DNA of 25,771 nt from contig CAZIOH010000098.1 in assembly GCA_964540815.1 (NCBI GenBank), positions 1 through 25,771 on the forward strand. The letters run 5' to 3'. The notes under the pieces are model-generated. The model was not told the DNA's origin, did no database searches, and was given only the letters and a program-made list of their open reading frames with translations. This stretch comes from CAZIOH01 sp964540815. GTDB lineage: Bacteria; Myxococcota_A; Polyangia; Fen-1088. A program made the position numbers and the translations under genes. Positions 1 through 7,653 of this stretch are shown here, piece by piece; positions within the stretch are counted from its first letter, which is position 1; every line of letters starts with the position of its first letter.

Positions 1-49
1 GCGAGCGCCGGAGGCGCTGGCACGTGGGGGGACGTCCGCGGCCCCCCGC
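1..49. repeat. Two-hairpin dispersed repeat, left copy
   Basis: This spacer matches a second copy at 25545-25593 almost base for base. It holds two self-complementary parts. The first has a gcgcc/ggcgc stem with a gga loop. The second has a run of G followed about 10 nt later by a matching run of C. It begins 1 nt beyond the TAG stop of the minus-strand CNNM gene, so transcripts of that gene run straight into it. A role in termination or 3'-end protection is inferred. The left edge is cut by the window. Confidence 0.7.
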
Positions 50-1366
50 CTAGTCCGGGTCGGTCGCCTCTTCGGCTGCGAGGGGGACCGCCTTGATGCG
101 GCGGATGCGGCGCTCGCGCACCTCGAGGATCGTGAATCGGTAGCCCGCCGCCTCGACCGTGTCACCGGGGACCGGCACCTCGGCCAGCTTGGTCAGGATG
201 TACCCGCCGAGCGTCTCCACGTCGGGGGGCAGCGGCGGCAGCTTGAGGCCCATGTCGCGCTTGGCGACGTCGAGGGTGAGCCTCCCGTCGGCCTCGAACG
301 CGCCATCGGGCGTCCGCGTGAGCGGTGGGATCTCCTCGTGGTCCTGCTCGTCCTGAATCTCGCCCACGAACTCCTCGAGCAAGTCCTCGAGGGTGACGAT
401 CCCGGTGAAGGCGTGCCCGGGCCCGAGGATCACCGCGATGTGCACGCGTCGCCGCTGGAACTCGCGCCGCAGCCACTCGAGGCGGGTGTCCTCCGACGCG
501 TAGATCGGCTCGCGCATCAGCTCCCGCATGCGCTGTGGAGGCTTGCCAGACGCCAGAGCCGACACGATGTCCTTGAGGTGCACGTACCCCACCACCCGAT
601 CGCTCTCCGGTTCGACCAGCGGATAGCGGGTGTACTGGTTGGCGAGGGCGATGCGCAGGTTGTCCTCGAAGGGCCGCCCGGCCACCAGCACCACCACGTC
701 TCGCCGCACGACCATCACGTGGCGGGCGATGCGCTGGGTGTAGTCGAACACGCGATCGATGAGGCGCCGCGCGCCCGGGTCGAGCTCCACGTGCTGCAGG
801 ACGAGGCGCAGCTCGTCCGGCGAGTGCAGCATCTCGGCCTCCGAGGCGGGCGGCAGCCGCAGCGCCCGCAGCACGAGCGCCGAGCTGTTGCGCAGCGCCC
901 AGGTCAGCGGCGTGGTCACGAGGTAGAAGATCCGGAAGGGCAGCGCCGACCAGAGCGCGACCGGTTCGGTGAGGCGAATGGCCAGCGCCTTGGGCGCGAG
1001 CTCCCCGAGGACGGTGTGCAGGAAGGTGATGATCGAGAGGCTGATCGTCGCGGCGATGGTGTGCACGGTGGCGGGGTGCAGATCGAAGTGCCGGGTGAAG
1101 AACGGCGCGATCAGCTTGGACACCGCTGGCTCGCCGAGCCAGCCGAGCATCAGGGACGCGACCGTGATGCCGAGCTGGCTGGCCGACAGGTAGTCGTTGA
1201 TGCGGGTGGTGATCCCGAGCAGTTGCTTGGCGCGGTGCCGGCCCTGGTTCGCCAGCTGCTCGACCCGCGTCTGGCGGATCTTGACGAAGGCGAACTCGGA
1301 GGCGACGAAGAACGCGTTGGCCAGCACGATCACGACCGTGACGACGATGGCGATGGTCGGGCTCAT
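50..1366 (-). CDS. CNNM/CorC (HlyC/TlyC-like) transporter-family membrane protein
   Basis: The 438-residue product has the usual layout and length of the family once called hemolysin C/CorC. An N-terminal DUF21/CNNM membrane domain covers about residues 1-190, with hydrophobic helices near residues 4-25, 62-85, 101-130 and 134-160. The conserved-looking N-terminal stretch NAFFVASEFAFVKIRQTRVE is present. A pair of CBS domains follows (about 215-340), ending in the segment GIVTLEDLLEEFVGEI. A C-terminal CorC_HlyC domain (about 350-425) contains LGGYILTKLAEVPVPGD. Family members sit in the inner membrane and are linked to Mg2+/Co2+ or other cation efflux; CBS domains usually bind adenine nucleotides. 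The substrate cannot be read from the sequence. The gene starts 22 bp after the GNAT gene on the same strand, so the two probably share a transcript. Its stop codon abuts the repeat at 1-49. Confidence 0.9.
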   Translation of the reverse strand: MSPTIAIVVTVVIVLANAFFVASEFAFVKIRQTRVEQLANQGRHRAKQLLGITTRINDYLSASQLGITVASLMLGWLGEPAVSKLIAPFFTRHFDLHPATVHTIAATISLSIITFLHTVLGELAPKALAIRLTEPVALWSALPFRIFYLVTTPLTWALRNSSALVLRALRLPPASEAEMLHSPDELRLVLQHVELDPGARRLIDRVFDYTQRIARHVMVVRRDVVVLVAGRPFEDNLRIALANQYTRYPLVEPESDRVVGYVHLKDIVSALASGKPPQRMRELMREPIYASEDTRLEWLRREFQRRRVHIAVILGPGHAFTGIVTLEDLLEEFVGEIQDEQDHEEIPPLTRTPDGAFEADGRLTLDVAKRDMGLKLPPLPPDVETLGGYILTKLAEVPVPGDTVEAAGYRFTILEVRERRIRRIKAVPLAAEEATDPD

Positions 1367-1388
1367 CGGAGGTTGCGGGCGTCGCTCG

Positions 1389-2447
1389 TCACAGGTAGTC
1401 GAGTCCGTACCATGGGACGGTGGTGAGGTTGGGAATGCGCGCCTCCGCGGTCATGGGGAAGGGCCTCGGCGCGGAGGTCCAGCCTGGGAGGCTGCTCGCC
1501 TTCGCCAGCATCTCGCGGTCGTGAGGGGGGACCCAGAGCGCATCTCCGGAGAGCTGCGCGCTGTCCAGCACCGCCGCGGGGTCCCCCGCGTACTCCACGA
1601 TGGTCCGCCGGCCGAGCGCCGTCACGCGGTACGCCACGCAGGACCGCTCGGGCGTCGCATCGGCATCGGCCTCGGCCTCGGCCTGGGGCGCGGCCCCGAC
1701 GAGGTCGAGCCGAGCGGGTGCGCCGAGAAACAGGAGGGGCCGGGAGGCGAGCCAGTGGCGCCAGTCGCTGGCCGATCGTGCGAACCGGACGTCCAGGGAA
1801 TCGTGCATCGCGATCAGCCTATCGATATCATCTGCGGTCGCCTCGCGGGTCCGAATTCTTGGGGGGGCCGCCGAATCGGGCGTCGCCGTTGGGGGCTGGA
1901 CGCGGACCAGCGGTGCGACCGGGCGCAGGCCTTGCCGGAGGTAGAGTCCACGATCCCCGGAAACCATCACCAGGTCGGCGTCGCGCCGGGCCAGCCGGAG
2001 GACCTCCTCGAGGACGAGTGTTCCAAGTCCGTGACCACGCATTTCCGGAACCACGAATACGGCGCCGATGCAAGCGACGCGCACCTTCCGGCGGTGGATG
2101 TTCGCGATGCGGGGCAAGAAGCCAGCGTGCGCGAGGATCCTGGGTTGCGCGCCGCCGGGTTGCGCGCCCGGGGGGGCGGGCTGGCCGGTCGCCGCGCCGG
2201 TTCCCACGATCACCCGGAGGTTGCCGAAGTTGCGCGGATGAAGGAACCTCGGCAACTCGGCGGCGAGATCCCCGCCGCCCGGACGGAACACCCGGTTGAT
2301 GGCGGCGCGGAGCAGCGGCCATTCGCCCGCGGCGGGGGGACGTGGCTCGTGGCGGCGTGGCACGCTCGCCAGGATATCGGATGGCGCGCAGCGCCCGGGC
2401 CGCGATGCAGCCCGGCGTGGCTCGGACGCGCCCGTCCGCCCATTCAT
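1389..2447 (-). CDS. GNAT-family N-acetyltransferase, probably two tandem GNAT domains
   Basis: The product (352 aa from the chosen ATG) has a GNAT core. The motif-A segment GAVFVVPEMRGHGLGTLVLE lies near residues 128-147 and includes the acetyl-CoA pyrophosphate-binding pattern RGHGLG. The N-terminal part around AAINRVFRPGGG resembles the start of Eis-like or two-domain GNATs. The C-terminal half from IRTREATADDIDRLIAMHD looks like a second, more diverged GNAT fold ending near VEYAGD. A Gly/Pro/Ala-rich insert interrupts the first domain. An in-frame ATG at 2486 would overlap the divergent gene that starts at 2479, so 2447 is preferred; a GTG about 80 nt further in is also possible because homology only begins there. 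The substrate is unknown. The gene lies directly upstream of the CNNM gene. Confidence 0.8.
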   Translation of the reverse strand: MNGRTGASEPRRAASRPGRCAPSDILASVPRRHEPRPPAAGEWPLLRAAINRVFRPGGGDLAAELPRFLHPRNFGNLRVIVGTGAATGQPAPPGAQPGGAQPRILAHAGFLPRIANIHRRKVRVACIGAVFVVPEMRGHGLGTLVLEEVLRLARRDADLVMVSGDRGLYLRQGLRPVAPLVRVQPPTATPDSAAPPRIRTREATADDIDRLIAMHDSLDVRFARSASDWRHWLASRPLLFLGAPARLDLVGAAPQAEAEADADATPERSCVAYRVTALGRRTIVEYAGDPAAVLDSAQLSGDALWVPPHDREMLAKASSLPGWTSAPRPFPMTAEARIPNLTTVPWYGLDYL

Positions 2448-2465
2448 TCCCCGGCAAGTTGCTGG

Positions 2466-2471
2466 TAGTCT
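2466..2471 (+). promoter_or_regulatory. Possible -10 box for the discoidin/GT-C-like gene
   Basis: TAGTCT lies 7 nt before the ATG at 2479. The same TAnnnT-to-ATG spacing recurs at other genes in the window. The -35 region (2443-2448, ttcatt) is a poor match, so this is tentative. Confidence 0.35.
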
Positions 2472-2478
2472 GCCCCCG

Positions 2479-5190
2479 ATGCACACCCCCAGGATGACGT
2501 TCCACCCGGCAGGAAGGCGGGGGAGATTTTGGTTGTTGCCCTTCGCGGCGTGGGCGGCGCTGCTGGCAGGCTCGACGGTGGCTTCCCCGGCTTCCGCTCA
2601 GTCGTGCACCTCCGACAACCTGCTCGCCGGAAAGCGACCCGCGAAGTGGCAGGACCTGCGGGGCGACGCGTCCCTGGTGACCGACGGGGCGGTCGGCCCC
2701 GAGGGCGCGCAGTGGGACGCACCGGTGGCCATCACCTTCGACACGGGCGCAGGCTCGCTCACCTACGATCTCGGCCAGCCGACGCCCATCACCGCGCTCT
2801 ACGTCCAGGCGGACGCCAACGACACCTACCGGATCCTTGGCTCGCTCGACGACAGCCCCGGAAGCTACAAGGTGGTGGTCGAGGTCGAGAACGCCATCGA
2901 CCGCGGACACGGCCTGCGCGCCCGCTGGGTCGAGATCCCGGCCATGACGGTCCGGTACCTGCGGGTGGGCGAGGGCGTGGGTGACGGGTTCTACTCGATC
3001 TCGGAGTTCGCGGCGTACTGCCTGCGGCCGAACCCCTTTCCTCCCGCCTTCCGGGTCACGTCGGCGCCGCTGGCGACCGTGACTGAGCCGCCCTGGACCA
3101 AGCTCGCCTGGTGGGAGGACAAGGTGAGCGCGCGCTTCGAGATGGCCCTGGCGGCGGCGGCCTTCCTGCTCCTCTTGTGGGGCTGGCAGGTGGAGCGCAC
3201 CGGGAAGGACATCGCGCTGCCCGCCTCGGCTCCGGTCGTGGCGGCCGCCGGATCGATCGCCATCTACTTCACCGTCGCCTACCTCATCAGCAACGGCACC
3301 AACTGGCTACCGACCTGGGTCACCTCGCTCGTGTGTGCCCTGTCGAGCGCGTTCACCTTGCTCGTCAGTCCCTTCTCCTCGTCGGCGGCGGCGCGCGAGT
3401 GGATCCAGGCGCGCTGGCCGGGCTCGAGGCCGCCCCTCGGCGAGGTGGCTGGCCGCCCGGTCCGTCCGCCGCCGTCGGCGCGCGGGTTCGCGTTTCGCAA
3501 CCAGCTCCTGGTCCTGGTCGGGGTGCTCTCGTTCCAGGCCTACTTCAACTTCGGGGCCTTCCACTTCGGCAACTACGTCCACTACTGGGACTCGTACCAC
3601 TACTACATCGGGTCGAAGTACTTCGCCGAGCTGTCTTACGATCGCCTCTACGAGTGCGCGTCGGTGGCGGACTCGGAGGATCCGGGGGTCCGCCGGCGGG
3701 TGGAGCTGCGCAAGATCATGAACCTGCGCACCAACTTCCTCGGGGGAACCCAGGAGATCCTGGCCCACCCCGAGCGGTGCAAGGATCACTTCACCCCGGA
3801 GCGCTGGCAGAAGTTCCGGAAGGACATCGAGTATTTTCGGCTGCGTCACGGGGTCAAGCGCTGGGAGGAAGCCCAGACCGATCACGGCTACAACGGCACG
3901 CCGGTGTGGAACATCCTCGGGACCACCCTGGCCAACCTGGCTCCGGCCTCGGACACCCAGCTGCGCCTGCTCACCGCCATCGATCCGGTGTTCATCTTCG
4001 GGATGGTGCTGATGATCTGGTGGGCGTTCGGCTGGCAGACGCTGTGCGTGGCCCTGGCGGTCTTCGGCACCAATTTCCCGTCGCGATTCTACTGGACGGG
4101 GGGCGCCTACCTGCGCTGGGACTGGCTGTTCCACATGACGGCCGGGGTCTGTCTGGTGAAGAAGCAGCGACCGGTGCTGGGGGGCTTCCTGATGATGTAC
4201 TCGGGGCTCCTGCGGGTCTTCCCGGTCTTCCTGCTCCTCGGCCCGGCGTTCGTGATCGTCCATCAGGTGCTCGAGCAGACCCGTGGGCGTCCGGCGCGCC
4301 AGCGCCTGCCCCTGAGGGAGCTGCCGACGCTCCTGCGCAAGGTCGACCGCAGCAATGTCGCGGTGCTGTTCGGAGCGGCGCTGGCCGCGCTCATCCTGGT
4401 GCCGATCAGCCTCAAGACCAGCAGCGGGATCGATGGCTACCGCATGTTCCTCAAGAACAGCAAGAAGCACACGGCCACGCCGCTCACCAATTACATGGGC
4501 TGGCGAACGGTGGTCGTCTACAAGGAGGAGGAGGCCGGCCGGTTCCTGAAGTCGGATCGCCTCGAGGATCCGTGGAAGGACTGGAAGGACGCACGGCTGC
4601 GGGCCTTCGGTCAGCGCAAGTGGCTCTACATCGCGGGCGTCCTGGCGTTCGCCGGATTCCTGTTCCGGGCGGTGCGCGGGTTCTCGGCGTGGGAGTCGGC
4701 GGCCCTGAGCTCCCTCATGATCGCCGTGATCCCGGAGCTCACGTGCTACTACTACTCGTTCCTGATCGTGACGGCGCTGCTGTGGACGAAGCGCCGGGAG
4801 GTCGGCCTCGCGCTGCTGGCGGCCACGGCGCTGACCGGGTTCATCGACCTGGCACCGACCCAGTACCTGCCCGGCGGATTCCCGTGGGGACGGCTGCGCA
4901 TCATGCCGACCTGGCTCGACGAGCAGTACATGTGGATGTCGGTGGCCACGCTGGCGGCCCTCGGCTGGATCCTCTACGAATTCGGATTCGTGACCCGGGC
5001 CGAGCTCGCGGCGGCGGCCGCTGCCCCGGTCGTGCCAGCATCCACGCCGGCGGGCGCGATCCCCGAGACCAAGGAAGAGGTCCGGCAGCCCGCGCCCTCG
5101 GAGAGCAAGCCCAAGCGCGCAGGCGGCGCGCCCTCCGCGGCGGGCCGACGGCGTCCCGCCGCCGGCCGCGGCGCCCGCACGCGCCGCTGA
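2479..5190 (+). CDS. Multi-pass membrane protein: secreted discoidin-like domain plus GT-C-like core
   Basis: The 903-residue product opens with a signal peptide (RFWLLPFAAWAALLAGS, cleavage likely after ASA near residue 40). A roughly 150-residue beta-rich domain follows that looks like an F5/8-type C (discoidin) carbohydrate-binding fold, with the pattern W-D-A-P...ITFDTG...YDLGQPTPITALYVQ and RYLRVGEG. From about residue 220 come some 10-13 hydrophobic helices. After the fourth helix is an acidic aromatic loop, WDSYHYYIGSKYF (residues 370-382), and later YNGTPVWN and FYWTGGAYLRWDWLFHMTAG. An Asp in the first large extracytoplasmic loop is typical of GT-C glycosyltransferases that use lipid-linked sugars, so a sugar-transfer role in the envelope is inferred but unproven. 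The tail is Ala/Pro/Arg-rich and basic. The start could also be the ATG at 2494. It stands alone, divergent from the GNAT gene. Confidence 0.75.
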   Translation: MHTPRMTFHPAGRRGRFWLLPFAAWAALLAGSTVASPASAQSCTSDNLLAGKRPAKWQDLRGDASLVTDGAVGPEGAQWDAPVAITFDTGAGSLTYDLGQPTPITALYVQADANDTYRILGSLDDSPGSYKVVVEVENAIDRGHGLRARWVEIPAMTVRYLRVGEGVGDGFYSISEFAAYCLRPNPFPPAFRVTSAPLATVTEPPWTKLAWWEDKVSARFEMALAAAAFLLLLWGWQVERTGKDIALPASAPVVAAAGSIAIYFTVAYLISNGTNWLPTWVTSLVCALSSAFTLLVSPFSSSAAAREWIQARWPGSRPPLGEVAGRPVRPPPSARGFAFRNQLLVLVGVLSFQAYFNFGAFHFGNYVHYWDSYHYYIGSKYFAELSYDRLYECASVADSEDPGVRRRVELRKIMNLRTNFLGGTQEILAHPERCKDHFTPERWQKFRKDIEYFRLRHGVKRWEEAQTDHGYNGTPVWNILGTTLANLAPASDTQLRLLTAIDPVFIFGMVLMIWWAFGWQTLCVALAVFGTNFPSRFYWTGGAYLRWDWLFHMTAGVCLVKKQRPVLGGFLMMYSGLLRVFPVFLLLGPAFVIVHQVLEQTRGRPARQRLPLRELPTLLRKVDRSNVAVLFGAALAALILVPISLKTSSGIDGYRMFLKNSKKHTATPLTNYMGWRTVVVYKEEEAGRFLKSDRLEDPWKDWKDARLRAFGQRKWLYIAGVLAFAGFLFRAVRGFSAWESAALSSLMIAVIPELTCYYYSFLIVTALLWTKRREVGLALLAATALTGFIDLAPTQYLPGGFPWGRLRIMPTWLDEQYMWMSVATLAALGWILYEFGFVTRAELAAAAAAPVVPASTPAGAIPETKEEVRQPAPSESKPKRAGGAPSAAGRRRPAAGRGARTRR

Positions 5191-5237
5191 AGCCGCCCCT
5201 CAGCCGAGAGACCTCGACCTCACTGCAGGCCCCCTCG

Positions 5238-5299
5238 TGGTCGTGATCGTGGCCGTGTTCTTGGTCGTGATCTTGGCCGAACCCGTGATCGTGGGCCCG
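5238..5299. repeat. Short direct repeat, 18-bp unit with 24-bp period
   Basis: TGGTCGTGATCGTGGCCG at 5238-5255 recurs at 5262-5279 with one change, and a weaker third copy follows at 5282-5299. This low-complexity tract fills most of the 174-bp spacer between the membrane-protein gene and the PilZ gene, where the two genes converge. I see no clear U-tailed hairpin here. Confidence 0.6.
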
Positions 5300-5364
5300 T
5301 GCACCTGAACGTGAACGCCCCCGTGGGTGTGAGTGACGAACCTCGAACCGGCCCGGGCTCCCCC

Positions 5365-5742
5365 TCAGAGCTTGGCGTACGCCTCGCGACCGGTGCCCTG
5401 GCTCTCGGCATCGGCCACGAGGTTCTTGGCGAAGGCCAGGAACGCCAGGTTCACCGTCTCGAAGGCCAGCGCGAACTCGCTCCGCCCGCGCACGCGGACG
5501 CAGCGGCCGCTGGCCGAGCAGTGTCGCTGCCCGGGGAGCACGAACTGGAAGGCGGCCCGATCGTGCAGGCGCGGCGCCCCTTCGGTGATCGCGCGGAAGC
5601 GCCCCCCGACCAGGGAGAGGTCGACGAGCTCCACGATGATGGGCTGGACCCTCCCGACGACGTTCAACGTCACCGGCAACCCGAGCTCACAACGTCGATG
5701 GCGTCGGCGTTCTCCCTGTGCGTCAACCGGGATTGGCTCCAT
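5365..5742 (-). CDS. PilZ-domain protein (probable cyclic di-GMP receptor)
   Basis: The 125-residue product is a single PilZ domain. The N-terminal arginine cluster ERRRHRRCEL (residues 11-20) supplies the RxxxR part of the c-di-GMP motif. DLSLVGG (residues 41-47) supplies the DxSxxG part, with the expected spacing of about 25 residues. Stand-alone PilZ proteins bind c-di-GMP and act on motility, polysaccharide production or other surface outputs; the partner here cannot be read from the sequence. It lies 58 bp downstream of the H1-like gene on the same strand, so the two may be co-transcribed. The last 30 residues (AKNLVADAESQGTGREAYAK) extend beyond the domain. Confidence 0.88.
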   Translation of the reverse strand: MEPIPVDAQGERRRHRRCELGLPVTLNVVGRVQPIIVELVDLSLVGGRFRAITEGAPRLHDRAAFQFVLPGQRHCSASGRCVRVRGRSEFALAFETVNLAFLAFAKNLVADAESQGTGREAYAKL

Positions 5743-5800
5743 TCCGGTCGGTGCCGTGACGGGCTGTTCCTCGTCACCAATTCGCCGGAGCGCCAGGCTC

Positions 5801-6358
5801 CTAGCGACCGCTCTTGCGCTTGGCGGCGGCCTTGCCCTTGGCAGGCTTCGCCGACGAGCCCGCCTTGGACTTGGTCCTCGACGAGGCCCTGGCCGCGGCC
5901 TTCCCCTTGTTGCCCTTGCCCTGGTTGCTCTGGCTCGTCTTGCCGCTCTTGCCGGCGCCGCGACCGACCTTGCCCTTGGCCGCGGCCTTGGCCGCGCCCC
6001 GGCCCGCCCGCACCGGGGTCTTGCCAGCTCGCTTCGGGGCCGACCCGCTCACCTTGGTACGCGCGGGCTTGGCCGGCTTGCTGGCCGCGCCTCGCCCCGT
6101 GATCAGCTTGACCGGGGCGATGGTCTTCTTGCGCTTCTGACCACCCACGGCCCGCTTGGCCCGCGAGACGTCGCCGTCCCGATCCACGAAGTAGATGAAG
6201 TCGGTGTCCATCTCGAACGTGCCTTCGGCCACCTTCTCGGGCTTTCCCTTCTCGACACCCGGCTGCTTGCGCTGCACCTTCCAGACGGCGGCGTCCTTCA
6301 CGTAGTACATGAAGTCCTTCTCTCGGTGCACACTGAGCTTTTCGACTTTCTCAGCCAT
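5801..6358 (-). CDS. Histone H1-like Lys/Ala-rich protein with a duplicated N-terminal motif
   Basis: The 185-residue product has two parts. Residues 1-72 form a small folded region carrying an internal duplication: KDFMYYVKDAAVWKVQR (14-30) and TDFIYFVDRDGDVSRAKR (52-69) share a DFxYxVxD core followed by basic residues. From residue 73 to the end the protein is a disordered, strongly basic tail rich in Lys, Ala, Gly and Arg (for example AAKAAAKGKVGRGAGKSGK). This resembles bacterial H1-like proteins and Lys-rich tails that bind DNA or RNA, so a nucleoid or nucleic-acid role is inferred. The ATG at 6358 is chosen because a GGAGGG ribosome binding site stands about 8 nt before it; the reading frame is open further upstream but has no such support. 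I do not recognise the N-terminal domain. Confidence 0.75.
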   Translation of the reverse strand: MAEKVEKLSVHREKDFMYYVKDAAVWKVQRKQPGVEKGKPEKVAEGTFEMDTDFIYFVDRDGDVSRAKRAVGGQKRKKTIAPVKLITGRGAASKPAKPARTKVSGSAPKRAGKTPVRAGRGAAKAAAKGKVGRGAGKSGKTSQSNQGKGNKGKAAARASSRTKSKAGSSAKPAKGKAAAKRKSGR

Positions 6359-6529
6359 TCGGCGGCCCTCCGTCGGAAAATTGTGCGGGAAGCCCGTGGA
6401 TCGTATCGGTGGCGTCGGGGGAGTCAAGGAAAACCCGTCGGTGAGAGCCTCGCGTTCTCGACGGGAGATCGGCCTCTGCGCGCACCTGGTCGGCTGCTGG
6501 TTTTCGCTGCTCGCTGACCATTGCGGCAA

Positions 6530-6657
6530 GTCAGCTGATCGCTGAGCATTGTTGCCAGTCAGCTGATCGCTGAACATTGTTGCAGGTCAGCTGATCGCTG
6601 AACATTGTCGCAGGTCAGCTGATCGCTGAACATTGTCGCAGGTCAGCTGATCGCTGA
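6530..6657. repeat. 28-bp tandem repeat array running into the assembly gap
   Basis: Units begin at 6530, 6558, 6586, 6614 and 6642 (the last cut by N), with a degenerate partial unit before them from about 6509. The unit starts GTCAGCTGATCGCTGA and ends CATTGTYGCAG. Later units are identical and the first is diverged. Each holds TCAGC-N5-GCTGA inverted symmetry and a GATC. The period is not a multiple of three and there are no spacers, so it is neither protein-coding nor CRISPR. It is noticeably less GC-rich than its surroundings. The true copy number is unknown because of the gap. Confidence 0.92.
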
Positions 6658-6757
6658 NNNNNNNNNNNNNNNNNNNNNNNNNNNNNNNNNNNNNNNNNNN
6701 NNNNNNNNNNNNNNNNNNNNNNNNNNNNNNNNNNNNNNNNNNNNNNNNNNNNNNNNN
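6658..6757. other. Assembly gap of 100 N
   Basis: A run of exactly 100 N, the conventional placeholder length for a scaffold gap of unknown size. It lies between a 28-bp tandem array and a 30-bp tandem array. The repeats probably broke the assembly, and genes may be missing here. Confidence 0.97.
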
Positions 6758-6772
6758 AGAGCCACGGATCCT

Positions 6773-6850
6773 GGTAGGGCTCTCGCGCGCCCGCGCGCTC
6801 GCGGTAGGGCTCTCGCGCGCCCGCGCGCTCGCGGTAGGGCTCGCGGCGCA
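6773..6850. repeat. 30-bp tandem repeat, two full copies plus a partial third
   Basis: Two identical 30-bp units (6773-6802 and 6803-6832) beginning GGTAGGGCTC are followed by a partial third (6833 to about 6850). The unit length is a multiple of three; on the minus strand it would read as repeats of EPYRERAGAR. This could be the N-terminal part of a gene reading leftwards into the gap, but such a gene would have to start on top of the queC start codon. I therefore report only the DNA repeat. Confidence 0.85.
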
Positions 6851-6941
6851 TCCGGAGCGGCTCTTTCGCCGCGGTCGGAGTGCTCGAGGCGGCCGCGGGG
6901 CTCGTGGTGGCTTTGGGGCGCGCCGCGGGCGCGCTCACGGT

Positions 6942-6947
6942 TATCCT
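6942..6947 (+). promoter_or_regulatory. Possible -10 box for queC (leaderless start)
   Basis: TATCCT lies 7 nt before the queC ATG. A GGAGG also lies only 2 nt before the ATG, too close to act as a normal ribosome binding site. No good -35 hexamer is visible at 16-18 bp, so this is tentative. Confidence 0.35.
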
Positions 6948-6954
6948 GGAGGCC

Positions 6955-7650
6955 ATGTCTCTGGATTCCATCGTACTGCTTTCGGGTGGGCTCGACTCGG
7001 CGACCGCGCTGGCCCTCACCGTGGCGCGCGGGCGCCGTTGCCACGCGCTCTCGTTTCGCTACGGACAACGCCACGCCGTCGAGCTGCAGGCGGCGGCCCG
7101 GATCGCCGCCACCCTCGGGGCGGTCTCGACCCGCGTGCTCGAGGTGGATCTCGCGGGAATCGGCGGGTCGGCTTTGACCGAAGAGGCCCTGGCCGTCCCC
7201 AAGGGCCGCGACGAACGCGAGATCGGCGCGGGGATTCCCATCACCTACGTGCCGGCTCGAAACACCATCTTCGTCGCGCATGCCCTGGCGGTGGCCGAGA
7301 CCATCGGCGCCACCGAGATCGTGCTCGGCATCAACGTGCTCGATGCGTCGGGGTATCCGGACTGCCGCCCGGAGTGGCTGGCGGCCATGCAGGAGGTGGC
7401 CAGGCTCGGCACACGGGCGGGAGACGCGGGCAACGGGGTGGTCCTGCTGGCGCCCCTCATCACCCTCTCCAAGGCGGAGATCATCCGGGCCGGCGTCGCG
7501 CTCGGGGTCGACTACGGCCTCACCCACTCGTGCTACGACCCCGAGGAGGACGGGGCCGCCTGCGGAGGTTGCGATGCCTGCCAGCTTCGACGCAAGGGAT
7601 TCGCCGAGGCCGGCATCCGGGATCCGACCCGTTACCGCGCGGGTCGCTGA
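6955..7650 (+). CDS. queC: 7-cyano-7-deazaguanine synthase QueC
   Basis: The 231-residue product converts 7-carboxy-7-deazaguanine to preQ0 with ATP and ammonia, in the cytoplasmic pathway to queuosine and related deazaguanines. The ATP-pyrophosphatase (PP-loop) motif SGGLDS is at residues 10-15. The zinc site is complete: Cys193 in THSCYDP, and Cys203, Cys206 and Cys209 in CGGCDAC. The length matches the family. ATG 6955 gives the usual short N-terminus before the PP-loop; the in-frame ATG at 6880 would add an atypical Ala-rich extension. No other queuosine gene (queD, queE, queF) is in the window. The gene is convergent with pcnB, with only 3 bp between the two stop codons. Confidence 0.95.
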   Translation: MSLDSIVLLSGGLDSATALALTVARGRRCHALSFRYGQRHAVELQAAARIAATLGAVSTRVLEVDLAGIGGSALTEEALAVPKGRDEREIGAGIPITYVPARNTIFVAHALAVAETIGATEIVLGINVLDASGYPDCRPEWLAAMQEVARLGTRAGDAGNGVVLLAPLITLSKAEIIRAGVALGVDYGLTHSCYDPEEDGAACGGCDACQLRRKGFAEAGIRDPTRYRAGR

Positions 7651-7653
7651 GCT

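Noticed and set aside
3111..5246. Long alternative open frame inside the discoidin/GT-C-like gene
   Set aside because: Composition is Arg/Gly/Pro-rich with no hydrophobic pattern; the other frame has a signal peptide and clear membrane helices.
6530..6657. CRISPR array from 28-bp repeats
   Set aside because: The units are directly adjacent with no spacers and no cas genes are in the window.
6615..7019. Minus-strand gene across the N gap
   Set aside because: The frame depends on N codons and its start overlaps queC; it cannot be supported without the missing sequence.
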